24,868 nt of DNA from Erythrobacter donghaensis (GTDB taxonomy: Bacteria; Pseudomonadota; Alphaproteobacteria; Sphingomonadales; Sphingomonadaceae): positions 1-24,868 of the forward strand of contig NZ_LSJS01000114.1 in NCBI RefSeq assembly GCF_001557325.1. Reading direction: 5' to 3'. How positions within the stretch are numbered: the stretch's first letter is position 1; every line of letters starts with the position of its first letter. The translations under genes were made by a program, and so were the position numbers. Of this stretch, positions 7,423-15,957 are shown in pieces. The notes beneath the pieces are model-generated. The model worked only from the letters and a program-made list of their open reading frames with translations. It searched no databases and was not told the DNA's origin.

Positions 7423-7505
7423 GGTGTTCTCCCTCTCCGCTGCGCAGTGTGGCGCAGGCGGGGGAGAAAAGGCAAGCGCCTCAAGTAGCGAAGCGATAGG
7501 CAGAT

Positions 7506-7548
7506 AAAAAACCCTCAGCCCAATCCGATCGCGCACAGTCCGGCCGAG
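7506..7548 (-). terminator. Intrinsic terminator at the end of the transhydrogenase operon
   Basis: On the minus strand CTCGGCC (7548-7542) can pair with GGCTGAG (7520-7514) with one G-U pair and a loop of about 21 bases, followed by GG and six T residues (7511-7506). The 3' arm includes the TGA of the 113-aa gene, so termination would directly follow translation. The long loop lowers certainty, but the T6 run is rare in this GC-rich window. Confidence 0.5.
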
Positions 7549-7856
7549 GTGGTGAGCACCGCCACCGCCTCGCCGTCATTGACGCGGCGCAGGCGCTTCA
7601 CGAGTTCGCCGAGGCCGTAGCCTTCCTCGGGCTCGCCCTCCTGCGCGGCCATGCCCTGCCGCAGCTTCCACAGCTGGCCGATGGTGAGGCGGTCCACCAT
7701 GCGCTCGGCCATGCAGGCGGCGCGCTTCTCGCCGATGCCGGATTCCACCAGCGCGCCCTTGACCTGCCATTCGACCAGCGGGTTGGCGAGGCCGCTGAAC
7801 AGCGCCCCGGCACCCAGTCCGACGATCAGCAGAAGTCCGATCAGCAGCTTCTTCAT
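7515..7856 (-). CDS. Small exported or membrane-anchored protein of unknown function, 113 aa
   Basis: Not recognised. The first 21 residues (MKKLLIGLLLIVGLGAGALF) are a lysine-headed hydrophobic signal or anchor. The remainder is soluble and mixed-charged, with two cysteines (AACMAER near residue 48, LCAIG near 109) and a predicted helical centre (ERMVDRLTIGQLWKLRQGM). The ATG at 7856 lies 7 bases after the pntB stop, so it is the last gene of the transhydrogenase operon. An in-frame start 17 codons further upstream would overlap pntB and put arginine-rich sequence before the signal, so it was rejected. The position suggests co-expression with Pnt, not necessarily a role in it. Confidence 0.72.
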   Translation of the reverse strand: MKKLLIGLLLIVGLGAGALFSGLANPLVEWQVKGALVESGIGEKRAACMAERMVDRLTIGQLWKLRQGMAAQEGEPEEGYGLGELVKRLRRVNDGEAVAVLTTSAGLCAIGLG

Positions 7857-7863
7857 GGGAAGA

Positions 7864-9465
7864 TCAGTCCAGCGACTTGACGATTTCCTCGACCATCTTC
7901 TTCGCATCCGCGAGGAGCATGACGGTCTGGTTCATGTAGAAGACGTCGTTGTCGACCCCGGCATAGCCGACGCCCCCCATCGAGCGCTTGATGAAGAACA
8001 CCTGCTTGGCCTTGTCGACATCGAACACCGGCATCCCGTAGATCGGCGAGGCCTTGTCGGTCTTGGCCGCCGGGTTCACCACGTCGTTGGCGCCGATGAT
8101 GAAGGCAACGTCGGCCTGGGCGAATTCGGAGTTGATGTCCTCGAGCTCGAAGACCTCGTCATAGGGCACGGATGCCTCTGCGAGGAGCACGTTCATGTGC
8201 CCGGGCATGCGGCCCGCGACGGGGTGGATGGCGTACTTCACCTCCACGCCCTTTTCCTTGAGCTTGTCGCCCATTTCGCGCAGCGCATGCTGGGCCTGGG
8301 CCACCGCCATGCCGTAGCCGGGGATGATGATGACCTTTTCGGCCTGTTCGAGCATGTAGGCCGCGTCTTCGGCAGAGCCCTGCTTGTAGGGCCGCTGCTC
8401 GCGCGCCCCGCCGCCGCCGGCAGCGCCCGCGTCGGCACCGAAGCCGCCCGCGATCACGCTGATGAAGCTGCGGTTCATCGCGCGGCACATGATGTAGCTG
8501 AGGATAGCCCCCGAGGAGCCCACCAGCGCGCCGGTGATGATCATCGCGGTGTTGCCGAGCGTGAAGCCCATCGCCGCCGCGGCCCAGCCCGAGTAGGAGT
8601 TGAGCATCGAGACCACCACCGGCATGTCCGCCCCGCCGATCGGGATGATCAGCAGGAAGCCGATGGCGAAGGCGAGCAGCGCGATGGCGATCACCATCCA
8701 GCCCTCGCCCGCCGCGCCAGCGGGCGAGACGGTGTAGAGCGCGATCAGCACGAGGATCGCGGCGAGCGTGCCGAGGTTGATGATGTGCCGCGCGGGCAGC
8801 AGGATCGGCGAGCCGCTCATCCGGCCCGACAGCTTGAGGAAGGCGATGACCGAGCCGGAGAAGGTGATCGCGCCGATGGCAATGCCGAGGCCGAGTTCGA
8901 TGCGGCTCACCGCGAGGATCTGCCCCGCCGCGTCCACGATCCCGAAGGACTGTGGATCGAGCCATGCGCCGAAGCCGACCACCACCGCCGCCAAGCCGAC
9001 CAGCGAGTGGAAGCCCGCGACCAGTTCCGGCATCGCGGTCATGGCGATGCGCCGCGCGACCACGACACCGATCGCGCCGCCGATGCCGACCGCGATCAGG
9101 ATCTCGACGATGTTGGCGATGTCATGGGTGACGAGCGTCGTCCCCACCGCGAGCGCCATGCCGATCATGCCGTTACGGTTGCCGGTGCGCGAGGTCGCGG
9201 GGCTCGACAGGCCGCGCAGCGCGAGGATGAAGAACACCCCCGCGACAAGGTAGGCAAGCATCGCCCAGGCGGGGGTTCCGGCGCCGTGAGCGGCTGCCGT
9301 GGTTGTGGCTGAGGAAAGCTGAGCGATATTCATGCTGGCCGGTTCAACTCCGCACGGGTTTGGAGGACAGCAGCTTCCGTCTGTCGGAAGCACCTCGCAG
9401 GCATAGGCCGGCCCTGCGATAAGGGCAGTTACTAGACCAGTGGCAAAGTTGGAGAAGCGGTTCAT
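7864..9465 (-). CDS. pntB: NAD(P) transhydrogenase subunit beta, with an N-terminal extension
   Basis: PntB couples hydride transfer between NADH and NADP+ to proton entry; it provides membrane helices and the NADP(H)-binding domain. The membrane part spans about residues 60-330 (RGLSSPATSRTGN, MPELVAGFHSLVGLAAV), and the NADP domain has the fingerprint GYGMAVAQAQHALREM and the later GANDVVNPAA. Read from the ATG at 9465, which has GGAG eight bases upstream, the protein is 533 residues. Its first 44 residues look like a signal peptide ending AGPAYA followed by CEVLPTDGSCCPPNPCG, absent from standard PntB. A GTG at 9471 overlaps the pntAB stop as GTGA. A more conventional start is the ATG at 9333 (MNIAQLSS), but no ribosome binding site is seen there. 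Confidence 0.94.
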   Translation of the reverse strand: MNRFSNFATGLVTALIAGPAYACEVLPTDGSCCPPNPCGVEPASMNIAQLSSATTTAAAHGAGTPAWAMLAYLVAGVFFILALRGLSSPATSRTGNRNGMIGMALAVGTTLVTHDIANIVEILIAVGIGGAIGVVVARRIAMTAMPELVAGFHSLVGLAAVVVGFGAWLDPQSFGIVDAAGQILAVSRIELGLGIAIGAITFSGSVIAFLKLSGRMSGSPILLPARHIINLGTLAAILVLIALYTVSPAGAAGEGWMVIAIALLAFAIGFLLIIPIGGADMPVVVSMLNSYSGWAAAAMGFTLGNTAMIITGALVGSSGAILSYIMCRAMNRSFISVIAGGFGADAGAAGGGGAREQRPYKQGSAEDAAYMLEQAEKVIIIPGYGMAVAQAQHALREMGDKLKEKGVEVKYAIHPVAGRMPGHMNVLLAEASVPYDEVFELEDINSEFAQADVAFIIGANDVVNPAAKTDKASPIYGMPVFDVDKAKQVFFIKRSMGGVGYAGVDNDVFYMNQTVMLLADAKKMVEEIVKSLD

Positions 9466-9467
9466 CC

Positions 9468-9749
9468 TCACTTCTCCTTCTTCTTGTACATCGCGAGCAT
9501 GCGCTCGGTCACGGCAAAGCCGCCGAAGATGTTGATGCTCGCGAGCACCACGCCGAACAGGCCGAGATACTTGGCGACCGGGCTGTTGGCCTCGGCGCCG
9601 GCGATCAGCGCGCCGACGATGATCACCGAGGAAATCGCGTTGGTCACCGCCATCAGCGGGGTGTGCAGCGCCGGGGTGACCGACCAGACGACGTAATAGC
9701 CCACGAAGCAGGCCAGTACGAAGATGCTGAGAATCGAGATAAAATCCAT
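9468..9749 (-). CDS. pntAB: NAD(P) transhydrogenase subunit alpha part 2
   Basis: 93-residue membrane subunit that supplies the transmembrane helices fused to the C-terminus of PntA in E. coli. Three hydrophobic stretches are visible (about residues 3-24, 36-52, 63-80), and YYVVWSVTPALHTPLMAVTNAIS at residues 18-40 is the conserved helix region of the family. The ATG at 9749 follows AGGGGCTGAC. The stop overlaps the upstream candidate GTG of pntB, so the two are translationally coupled. Unusually, it is separated from pntAA by about 1.4 kb holding other genes. Confidence 0.94.
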   Translation of the reverse strand: MDFISILSIFVLACFVGYYVVWSVTPALHTPLMAVTNAISSVIIVGALIAGAEANSPVAKYLGLFGVVLASINIFGGFAVTERMLAMYKKKEK

Positions 9750-9757
9750 GTCAGCCC

Positions 9758-10123
9758 CTATTTCCCCGGTGCCAGATATTCGGTCAGCAGCGTCACCAGC
9801 CCGGGCACGTCCGCGCCACGGCTGAGGTTCAGGGCGATGGGTTCGCTGCCCGAGACGGTGATGGTGAGTTCGGTGTCGAGATCGAAGTGCCCTGCGCTCT
9901 CCAGCGCGAAGGTGGTGATCGCGCGGTAGGGGATCGAGAGATATCGCCGCTTCGATCCGGTCAGCCCCTGGATGTCCGTGATCATGATCCGCCGGTCGGT
10001 GAAGATGATCGAATCGCGCACCATCCTGAAGGCGAACCGCACCTGCTCGCCGCGCCCGAGCGCATAGCCGAGATCCTCGGCAGCGTCGGCAGCGTCCCAT
10101 ACGGTGGCGTTGATCAGGCCCAT
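9758..10123 (-). CDS. Bacterial PH-domain protein (PF08000-like)
   Basis: 121-residue soluble protein of the small bacterial pleckstrin-homology family: GEQVRFAFRMVRDSIIFTDRRIMITD (about residues 26-51) followed by the basic SKRRYLSIPYRAITTFALES strand region is its typical core. The function of the family is largely unknown. The ATG at 10123 lies 4 bases after the stop of the truncated pntAB copy, and the gene ends 8 bases before pntAB, so it is embedded in the pnt operon. An ATG 8 codons further upstream was rejected because it would overlap the small reading frame and add residues outside the PH domain. Confidence 0.82.
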   Translation of the reverse strand: MGLINATVWDAADAAEDLGYALGRGEQVRFAFRMVRDSIIFTDRRIMITDIQGLTGSKRRYLSIPYRAITTFALESAGHFDLDTELTITVSGSEPIALNLSRGADVPGLVTLLTEYLAPGK

Positions 10124-10127
10124 CGCT

Positions 10128-10286
10128 CTAGTAATCCTCGCGGGCACGGGGCGCGGGACCAGCCGCAGGCGCGTGGAGCCAGACGGCCACGCGCGCGCCG
10201 GACAATGCCGGGATCAACGACCGGACGACGTAATGGCCCACAAGGCAGGCCAGCACGAGGATGCCGGGATTCGAGATGAAGTCCAT
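10128..10286 (-). pseudogene. Truncated copy of the pntAB 5' end (open 52-aa frame)
   Basis: A 52-codon frame begins MDFISNPGILVLACLVGHYV and by hand alignment shares 19 of its first 28 residues, and 68 of 84 bases, with the start of pntAB at 9749. The similarity includes the region just upstream (AAGGCTAAC ATG against GGGGCTGAC ATG), so the ribosome binding site was copied too. After codon 28 it switches abruptly to an unrelated alanine/proline-rich tail ending GPAPRAREDY and a TAG four bases before the PH gene. It is a partial duplication with one potential membrane helix. The frame is intact and well placed for translation, so it might be made as a small membrane peptide or serve only to couple translation into the PH gene. 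Confidence 0.65.
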
Positions 10287-10367
10287 GTTAGCCTTCCGGG
10301 TAGCTGTCAGGATGGGATCGTATGTCGGCAGGTCCGGCGATCATCCGTGCGGGCAAGGACGCGTTGC

Positions 10368-11162
10368 TCACAGCACCTCCCCCACCTTCATGCCGGTGTA
10401 GGAGACCGTTCCGGTGCCGGTTTCCCGGTTGTAGGACATCACGCTGAGGATGCCGCCCGCAAACGGGACGGTCTGCGGCATCTTGTCACCCATCGGAATC
10501 CGCTGCTGGCCAAAACAATAGTCAGCATTGTTGGGAAACCCCAGGATCGAACGCCCCTCGGCGCGGGGAGCGCAAAGGTTGAAGATCAACTCGCTGAAGA
10601 AAAGTGACCCGGTGTAGATCACCAGATCGAACTTGATCGGCGCAAGATCGGTTGCGGGCTGGAAGGCATCCTTCGGAACAGCCGCGCGCACATCCTCCCA
10701 TTCCGCGACGGGGAAGCGGCCGATGATGTAGCCATAGGAAGTCGAGGAATAGTAGTCGCCGCCATTCTGGGCGGTGACGCCGACCTTGTCGAACGCGCCG
10801 TCGCCGTCGGAGTCCGCAAGGCACCTGATCGATGCCATCTTGCGCCTGCGCTCGGTCTCGCAGATGACGTTCTTCGCCCGGTTCGCCGGGGCAAAGGTAG
10901 TGCCCGCCGGTATCGTCTCCCGCTTGCCCCGCCCCGGAATCTCCCGGACCAGCCTCACGGGATCGACTGGCACCGCCTTGCCGATTTCAACGCGCGTGTT
11001 CTTGGCGAAGGGCGTATTGACGAGCGGCTCCGCGCTGCTCGTGACCACCCACGGAATCGAAACGATGCGCGGCAATGGCCGAGCCGACTGCGCAGACGCG
11101 GCATTCTGCCCCGCCAGCGCAAAACCGATTGCCGCGATCAAGCCTGCCGCAGCACGCTTCAC
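10368..11162 (-). CDS. Exported protein of unknown function with a DxDxDG calcium-loop motif
   Basis: 264-residue protein, not recognised. Residues 1-24 (MKRAAAGLIAAIGFALAGQN, ending ASA) are a Sec signal peptide. Near residue 117 the sequence DSDGDGAFDKV fits an EF-hand/dockerin-type DxDxDGxxD calcium-binding loop. Four cysteines are present (VICETE, IRCLAD, NLCAPR, DYCFGQ), suggesting two disulfides in the periplasm. The ATG at 11162 overlaps the pntAA stop (ATGA), so it is translationally coupled to pntAA although it has no obvious place in transhydrogenase. By eye its codons are a little less GC-rich than those of pntAA. This may be an inserted passenger gene. Confidence 0.8.
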   Translation of the reverse strand: MKRAAAGLIAAIGFALAGQNAASAQSARPLPRIVSIPWVVTSSAEPLVNTPFAKNTRVEIGKAVPVDPVRLVREIPGRGKRETIPAGTTFAPANRAKNVICETERRRKMASIRCLADSDGDGAFDKVGVTAQNGGDYYSSTSYGYIIGRFPVAEWEDVRAAVPKDAFQPATDLAPIKFDLVIYTGSLFFSELIFNLCAPRAEGRSILGFPNNADYCFGQQRIPMGDKMPQTVPFAGGILSVMSYNRETGTGTVSYTGMKVGEVL

Positions 11163-12280
11163 CCCAGCAGCCTTTCGTTAACGACCTTGCCGCCCTGCGT
11201 CAGCCGGATCGCGTTGCCGATTTCCTCGTCGAGCACCGGCTTGCCCGCTTCCTTGTCCCAGAAGGCGCTGAGGAAGTTGTAGTGGTTCCTTGCAAACAGC
11301 GCGGAGGCGTCGGCGGGGAGCGCGGCGGGGGTGTTGGCGTAGCCGATGATCTTGACGCCGTGCTTCTCGACCACCTCGTCCGCCACTGAACCCTCGACAT
11401 TCCCGCCCTGCGCCACCGCTAGGTCGAAGATCACGCTGCCCGGCTTCATCGTCGCGATCTGCGCGTCGGTGACGAGGCGCGGCGCGGCGCGGCCCGGGAT
11501 CAGGGCGGTGGTGATGACGATGTCCTGCTTGGCGATGTGCCCGGACACCAGTTCGGCCTGCGCCTTCTGGTATTCCTCGCTCATCTCGGTCGCATAGCCG
11601 CCCGAGCCTTCGCCCTCGATCCCCGCGACGTTCTCGACGAAGATCGGCTTGGCGCCCAGCGACTGGATCTGTTCCTTGGTGGCGCTGCGCACGTCGGTCG
11701 CCGAGACCTGCGCACCCAGACGCCGCGCGGTGGCGATCGCCTGGAGGCCCGCCACGCCCACGCCCATGATGAACACCCGCGCAGCCTGCACCGTGCCGGC
11801 CGCAGTCATCATCATCGGGAAGGCGCGGCCATAGGCGTCCGCTGCCGCCAGCACCGCCTTGTAGCCGGCAAGGTTCGACTGCGAGGAGAGCACGTCCATC
11901 GACTGCGCGCGGGTGATGCGCGGCATGAATTCCATCGACAGCGCCTCGAAGCCTGCCGCCGCATAGGCATCGACCACATCACGCTTGGTGAAGGGATCGA
12001 ACAGCGCTGCCACCATCGCGCCGGGCTTCGCGCCCGCCAGCAGCGCCACGTCGGGCGCCTGGATGCCGAGCACGATGTCGGCATCCTTCACCGTCGCCGC
12101 CGCATCGCCGAGGCTCGCCCCGGCCTCCGCATAGGCCGAATCCTCGACCGAGGCAGCGACGCCCGCCCCCGCCTCCACCGCGACCGTGCAGCCGAGGGCG
12201 GCAAACTTCTTCACCGTTTCCGGCGTGGCGGCAACGCGCGTCTCGCCCGAGGCGCGCTCTGTCAGGATGGCGATTTTCAC
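11159..12280 (-). CDS. pntAA: NAD(P) transhydrogenase subunit alpha part 1
   Basis: 373-residue soluble NAD(H)-binding domain I of transhydrogenase, of the split alpha-subunit type seen in Rhodospirillum and other alphaproteobacteria. Family motifs: MKIAILTERASGETRVAATP at the N-terminus, MEFMPRITRAQSMDVLSSQ near residue 116, the Rossmann segment VFIMGVGVAGLQAIATARRL near 168, and the closing MKPGSVIFDLAVAQGGNVE. It lacks the C-terminal helices, which are encoded separately as pntAB. The start is a GTG at 12280, 13 bases after the small oxidase subunit gene, with no clear Shine-Dalgarno, so it may depend on coupling to that gene. Confidence 0.95.
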   Translation of the reverse strand: MKIAILTERASGETRVAATPETVKKFAALGCTVAVEAGAGVAASVEDSAYAEAGASLGDAAATVKDADIVLGIQAPDVALLAGAKPGAMVAALFDPFTKRDVVDAYAAAGFEALSMEFMPRITRAQSMDVLSSQSNLAGYKAVLAAADAYGRAFPMMMTAAGTVQAARVFIMGVGVAGLQAIATARRLGAQVSATDVRSATKEQIQSLGAKPIFVENVAGIEGEGSGGYATEMSEEYQKAQAELVSGHIAKQDIVITTALIPGRAAPRLVTDAQIATMKPGSVIFDLAVAQGGNVEGSVADEVVEKHGVKIIGYANTPAALPADASALFARNHYNFLSAFWDKEAGKPVLDEEIGNAIRLTQGGKVVNERLLG

Positions 12281-12293
12281 GTGGCGTGCGCGC

Positions 12294-12416
12294 TTAGCTG
12301 GCGATCATCGCGACGACAGCGAAGGTGATCACCGCGATCACCGGCACGGCCCATTTCAGCGTGGCCATGAAGCCGCTGTAGGTGGCGGTGGCCTTTTCCA
12401 TGTCGTGAACACTCAT
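12294..12416 (-). CDS. aa3-type cytochrome c oxidase subunit IV-like small membrane protein, 40 aa
   Basis: A 40-codon frame translates as MSVHDMEKATATYSGFMATL followed by a KWAVPVIAVITFAVVAMIAS helix. This matches the bacterial aa3 oxidase subunit IV family (PF07835-like): a short polar N-terminus with a YxGF-type motif and one C-terminal helix. The ATG at 12416 has a good AAGGGGAAG site eight bases upstream. It leads the pnt operon, 13 bases before pntAA, and presumably gives the operon its promoter-proximal ribosome entry. Such small genes are easily missed. The family call is from motif memory; the gene call is firmer than the exact function. Confidence 0.83.
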   Translation of the reverse strand: MSVHDMEKATATYSGFMATLKWAVPVIAVITFAVVAMIAS

Positions 12417-12709
12417 GATGTCTCTTCCCCTTGGGCGGCCTAACGCTCGGGCGAGCGATTGGTTGCCGGACGGTTGACGAAAAATCGGGCCGGATGGCCC
12501 ATGCCGCTCCCGTATCGGAGCGACGCGCCTATCTCAAGTCACCTTTAGTGAGAGGCATCGCGCCCTCCCCGCGCCCGCCGCTGGCGGCACACCTGTCCCG
12601 CTGCGGCACAGTCTTAATCGGGTTTTTACCCCTCGTGCCTATCACCGCAAGATCATGTCGGAGCCGGAACCTGTCTCCGGCCCAGCGAGGGAGCCGAACG
12701 GCATACGCG
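12417..12709. other. Divergent intergenic region, no gene seen
   Basis: This 293-base interval lies between the divergent pnt operon and the response regulator and should hold promoters for both. It contains the inverted repeat CGCTCG/CGAGCG (12444-12449 with 12452-12457) close to the pnt-side start, which could be an operator. A TTGACG at 12474-12479 has no convincing -10 partner. Nothing in it looks coding. Confidence 0.5.
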
Positions 12710-14152
<1,443 letters not shown>

Positions 14153-14242
14153 CGGGGCAGCCTGAGATTGGGCAACGGCGCGGCACCTGAAGGAGTAGGT
14201 CAAGTGGACAAGCGGCACCGCTAAGGCGGCAACAGCAAGGCA

Positions 14243-14264
14243 GGCGCGGCGCAAGGCCGTCGCC
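14243..14264 (+). terminator. Weak hairpin between the regulator and the first SDR gene
   Basis: GGCG-c-GGC (14243-14250) can pair with GCC-gt-CGCC (14256-14264) around a five-base loop, 90 bases after the regulator stop. No T-tract follows. It may end the regulator transcript or sit in the SDR leader. The rest of 14153-14296 holds nothing recognised. Confidence 0.25.
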
Positions 14265-14296
14265 CCCCGTTCACTTCCATTCTTCGAGGTTTCCCC

Positions 14297-15076
14297 ATGC
14301 CCAGACTTCAAGGCGCCTTCTGCGTCGTCACCGGCGGCGCGCGCGGCATCGGCCGTGCCATCTGCACCGCCTTCATCGCCGAGGGCGCGCGCGTCCTCCT
14401 CACCGACATCGACACCGCGGGCGGCGCGGCCAGCGCGGCCGAACTCGGCTGCGACTTCCTGAAACTCGACGTCCGCTCGGAAGCCGATTGGGAGGCGCTC
14501 GCCGCGCTTCACCCTCATGCCGACGTGGTGGTCAACAATGCCGGGATCACCGGGTTCGAGGACGGGATGGTGCCGCACGATCCCGAGCACGCCAGCCTTG
14601 CCGACTGGCGCCAAGTCCATGCGGTCAACACCGACGGCACCTTCCTCGGCTGCCGCTATGCGCTGCGGGCGATGCGGGATGCCCGCAAGGGCTCGATCAT
14701 CAACATCTCCTCACGCTCGGGCCTGGTCGGCATTCCGGGCGCGGCAGCCTATGCCGCGTCCAAGGCCGCGATCCGCAACCACTCCAAATCGGTCGCGCTC
14801 TATGCCGCACAGCAGGGCTGGCAGGTGCGCTGCAATTCGGTTCACCCCGCCGCGGTGCTCACGCCGATGTGGGAGCCGATGCTGGGCGAAGGGCCCGAGC
14901 GCGAGGCGAACATGGCCGCCCTCGTCGCCGACACGCCGCTCAAGCGCTTCGGCACGCCGGAGGAGGTCGCCGCGCTGTGTGTCTACCTTGCCAGCGACGA
15001 GAGCGCATACATGACCGGCGCCGAACTCACGCTCGACGGGGGGCTCCTCGCAGGCAGCGCCGCATCGCCCGGCTGA
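14297..15076 (+). CDS. SDR-family NAD(P)-dependent oxidoreductase
   Basis: 259-residue classical short-chain dehydrogenase. The cofactor motif TGGARGIG is at 12-19, with D37 at the end of strand beta-2 favouring NAD(H). NNAG follows at 80-83, the catalytic serine lies in INISSRSG (138/139), and Y152 and K156 are in YAASKAA. The C-terminus DGGLLAG is usual for the family. The substrate cannot be deduced; hydroxysteroid, secondary alcohol or cyclohexanol type enzymes share these features. It lies in the same direction as a second SDR 46 bases downstream, with a strong hairpin between them. Confidence 0.9.
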   Translation: MPRLQGAFCVVTGGARGIGRAICTAFIAEGARVLLTDIDTAGGAASAAELGCDFLKLDVRSEADWEALAALHPHADVVVNNAGITGFEDGMVPHDPEHASLADWRQVHAVNTDGTFLGCRYALRAMRDARKGSIINISSRSGLVGIPGAAAYAASKAAIRNHSKSVALYAAQQGWQVRCNSVHPAAVLTPMWEPMLGEGPEREANMAALVADTPLKRFGTPEEVAALCVYLASDESAYMTGAELTLDGGLLAGSAASPG

Positions 15077-15091
15077 GGGGATGGCTTGATC

Positions 15092-15122
15092 GGCGGGGGC
15101 TGCACGCCTAGCAGCCCCCGCC
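15092..15122 (+). promoter_or_regulatory. Perfect 12-bp stem-loop abutting the second SDR start codon
   Basis: GGCGGGGGCTGC (15092-15103) and GCAGCCCCCGCC (15111-15122) form a perfect 12-bp stem with a 7-base loop (ACGCCTA). The 3' arm ends immediately before the ATG at 15123 and occupies the whole Shine-Dalgarno region. There is no T-tract, so it is not a standard intrinsic terminator. It could attenuate transcription from the first SDR or block translation of the second. Confidence 0.7.
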
Positions 15123-15881
15123 ATGACCATCATTCAGGATTTCACCGGGCGCGCGGCGCTCGTCACGGGCGCCGCGTCGGGGATCGGGGCGGCGTGTGCC
15201 AAGGCCTTGGCTGCAAGGGGTGCCGCCAAGCTGGTGCTGGTCGATGTCGACAGCGCTGGCATGGATGCGCTCGATCTGCCCTGCGATGTCCAGCGGATTG
15301 TCGGCAGCGTTGCCGACGAGCGCTTGTGGCAGGGCATTGCCGGGTCATTGGCGGGTATTGACCATGCAGTTGTCAACGCAGGGATCGGTTCGGGCGGGCC
15401 CATTGCCTCGGTTTCACTTGCCGAATGGCGCCGCGTCATGGACGTAAACCTCGACGGGGCGTTCCTGACGCTGGGCCATGCGCTCAGGGCGATGGAGGGC
15501 AGGCGTGGCAGCGTGGTTGTCGTGTCGTCGACCACCGGTCTCAAGCCCGTTCCCGGGATCGGCCCTTACGGCGTCGCCAAGGCTGCGGTGGCGCACATGG
15601 CCCGCATCGCCGCTGCCGAGAACGCGAAAAACGGCATTCGTGTCAATGCGATAGCCCCCGGCGGGGTCGATACCGCGATCTGGGAGAGTGGCGAGGACTT
15701 CCGCGCCTCGATCGCCGCCATCGGCCGCGAGGCGACCCTCGCGCGGATGGCCAGGACCACCCCCTCGGGCCGCTTCGCCTCCTCCGAGGAGATGGCGGAT
15801 TCGATCCTCTACCTGCTCTCAGACGCTGCCGCCAACATCACCGGCCACGTGCTGGTGTCGGACGGCGGCTTCACGCTGTGA
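15123..15881 (+). CDS. SDR-family oxidoreductase
   Basis: 252-residue classical SDR distinct from its upstream neighbour. TGAASGIG is at 15-22, D41 ends beta-2 (NAD preference), NAG is at 85-87, the catalytic serine is in VVSSTTG (135/136), and Y149 and K153 are in YGVAKAA. The C-terminus VLVSDGGFTL is typical. No purine-rich ribosome binding site precedes the ATG; that region is the 3' arm of a 12-bp hairpin. Either translation is controlled by that structure or the transcript begins close to the ATG. The gene is convergent with the secreted-protein gene at 15958, with a parS site in the 76-base gap. Confidence 0.88.
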   Translation: MTIIQDFTGRAALVTGAASGIGAACAKALAARGAAKLVLVDVDSAGMDALDLPCDVQRIVGSVADERLWQGIAGSLAGIDHAVVNAGIGSGGPIASVSLAEWRRVMDVNLDGAFLTLGHALRAMEGRRGSVVVVSSTTGLKPVPGIGPYGVAKAAVAHMARIAAAENAKNGIRVNAIAPGGVDTAIWESGEDFRASIAAIGREATLARMARTTPSGRFASSEEMADSILYLLSDAAANITGHVLVSDGGFTL

Positions 15882-15918
15882 TGGACTATCGCAGGGGCAA
15901 TCCTACATTAACCCCTTG

Positions 15919-15940
15919 AAATGTTTCACGTGAAACATTT
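15919..15940. other. parS centromere site (ParB-binding)
   Basis: TGTTTCACGTGAAACA at 15922-15937 is an exact match to the 16-bp ParB-binding consensus used by Caulobacter and many other bacteria. The symmetry extends to a 22-bp perfect palindrome (15919-15940). It sits between convergent genes. ParB loads here and spreads along the DNA to drive ParABS chromosome segregation and SMC loading. Chromosomal parS sites usually lie near the replication origin. Confidence 0.93.
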
Positions 15941-15957
15941 TGCGCGCGTGGCGGGGA

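Noticed and set aside
12474..12479. TTGACG as a -35 for the response regulator
   Set aside because: No acceptable -10 lies 16-18 bases downstream, and it is over 200 bases from the start.
12431..12709. In-frame extension upstream of the response regulator
   Set aside because: The added 93 residues are low in domain-like pattern and contain no receiver sequence; the receiver begins naturally after 12710, so the stretch is treated as intergenic.
14189..14226. Seven-codon GTG frame (MDKRHR) with AAGGAG upstream, before the first SDR
   Set aside because: It is too short to judge by sequence, shows no attenuator-type codon run, and nothing links it to the SDR gene.
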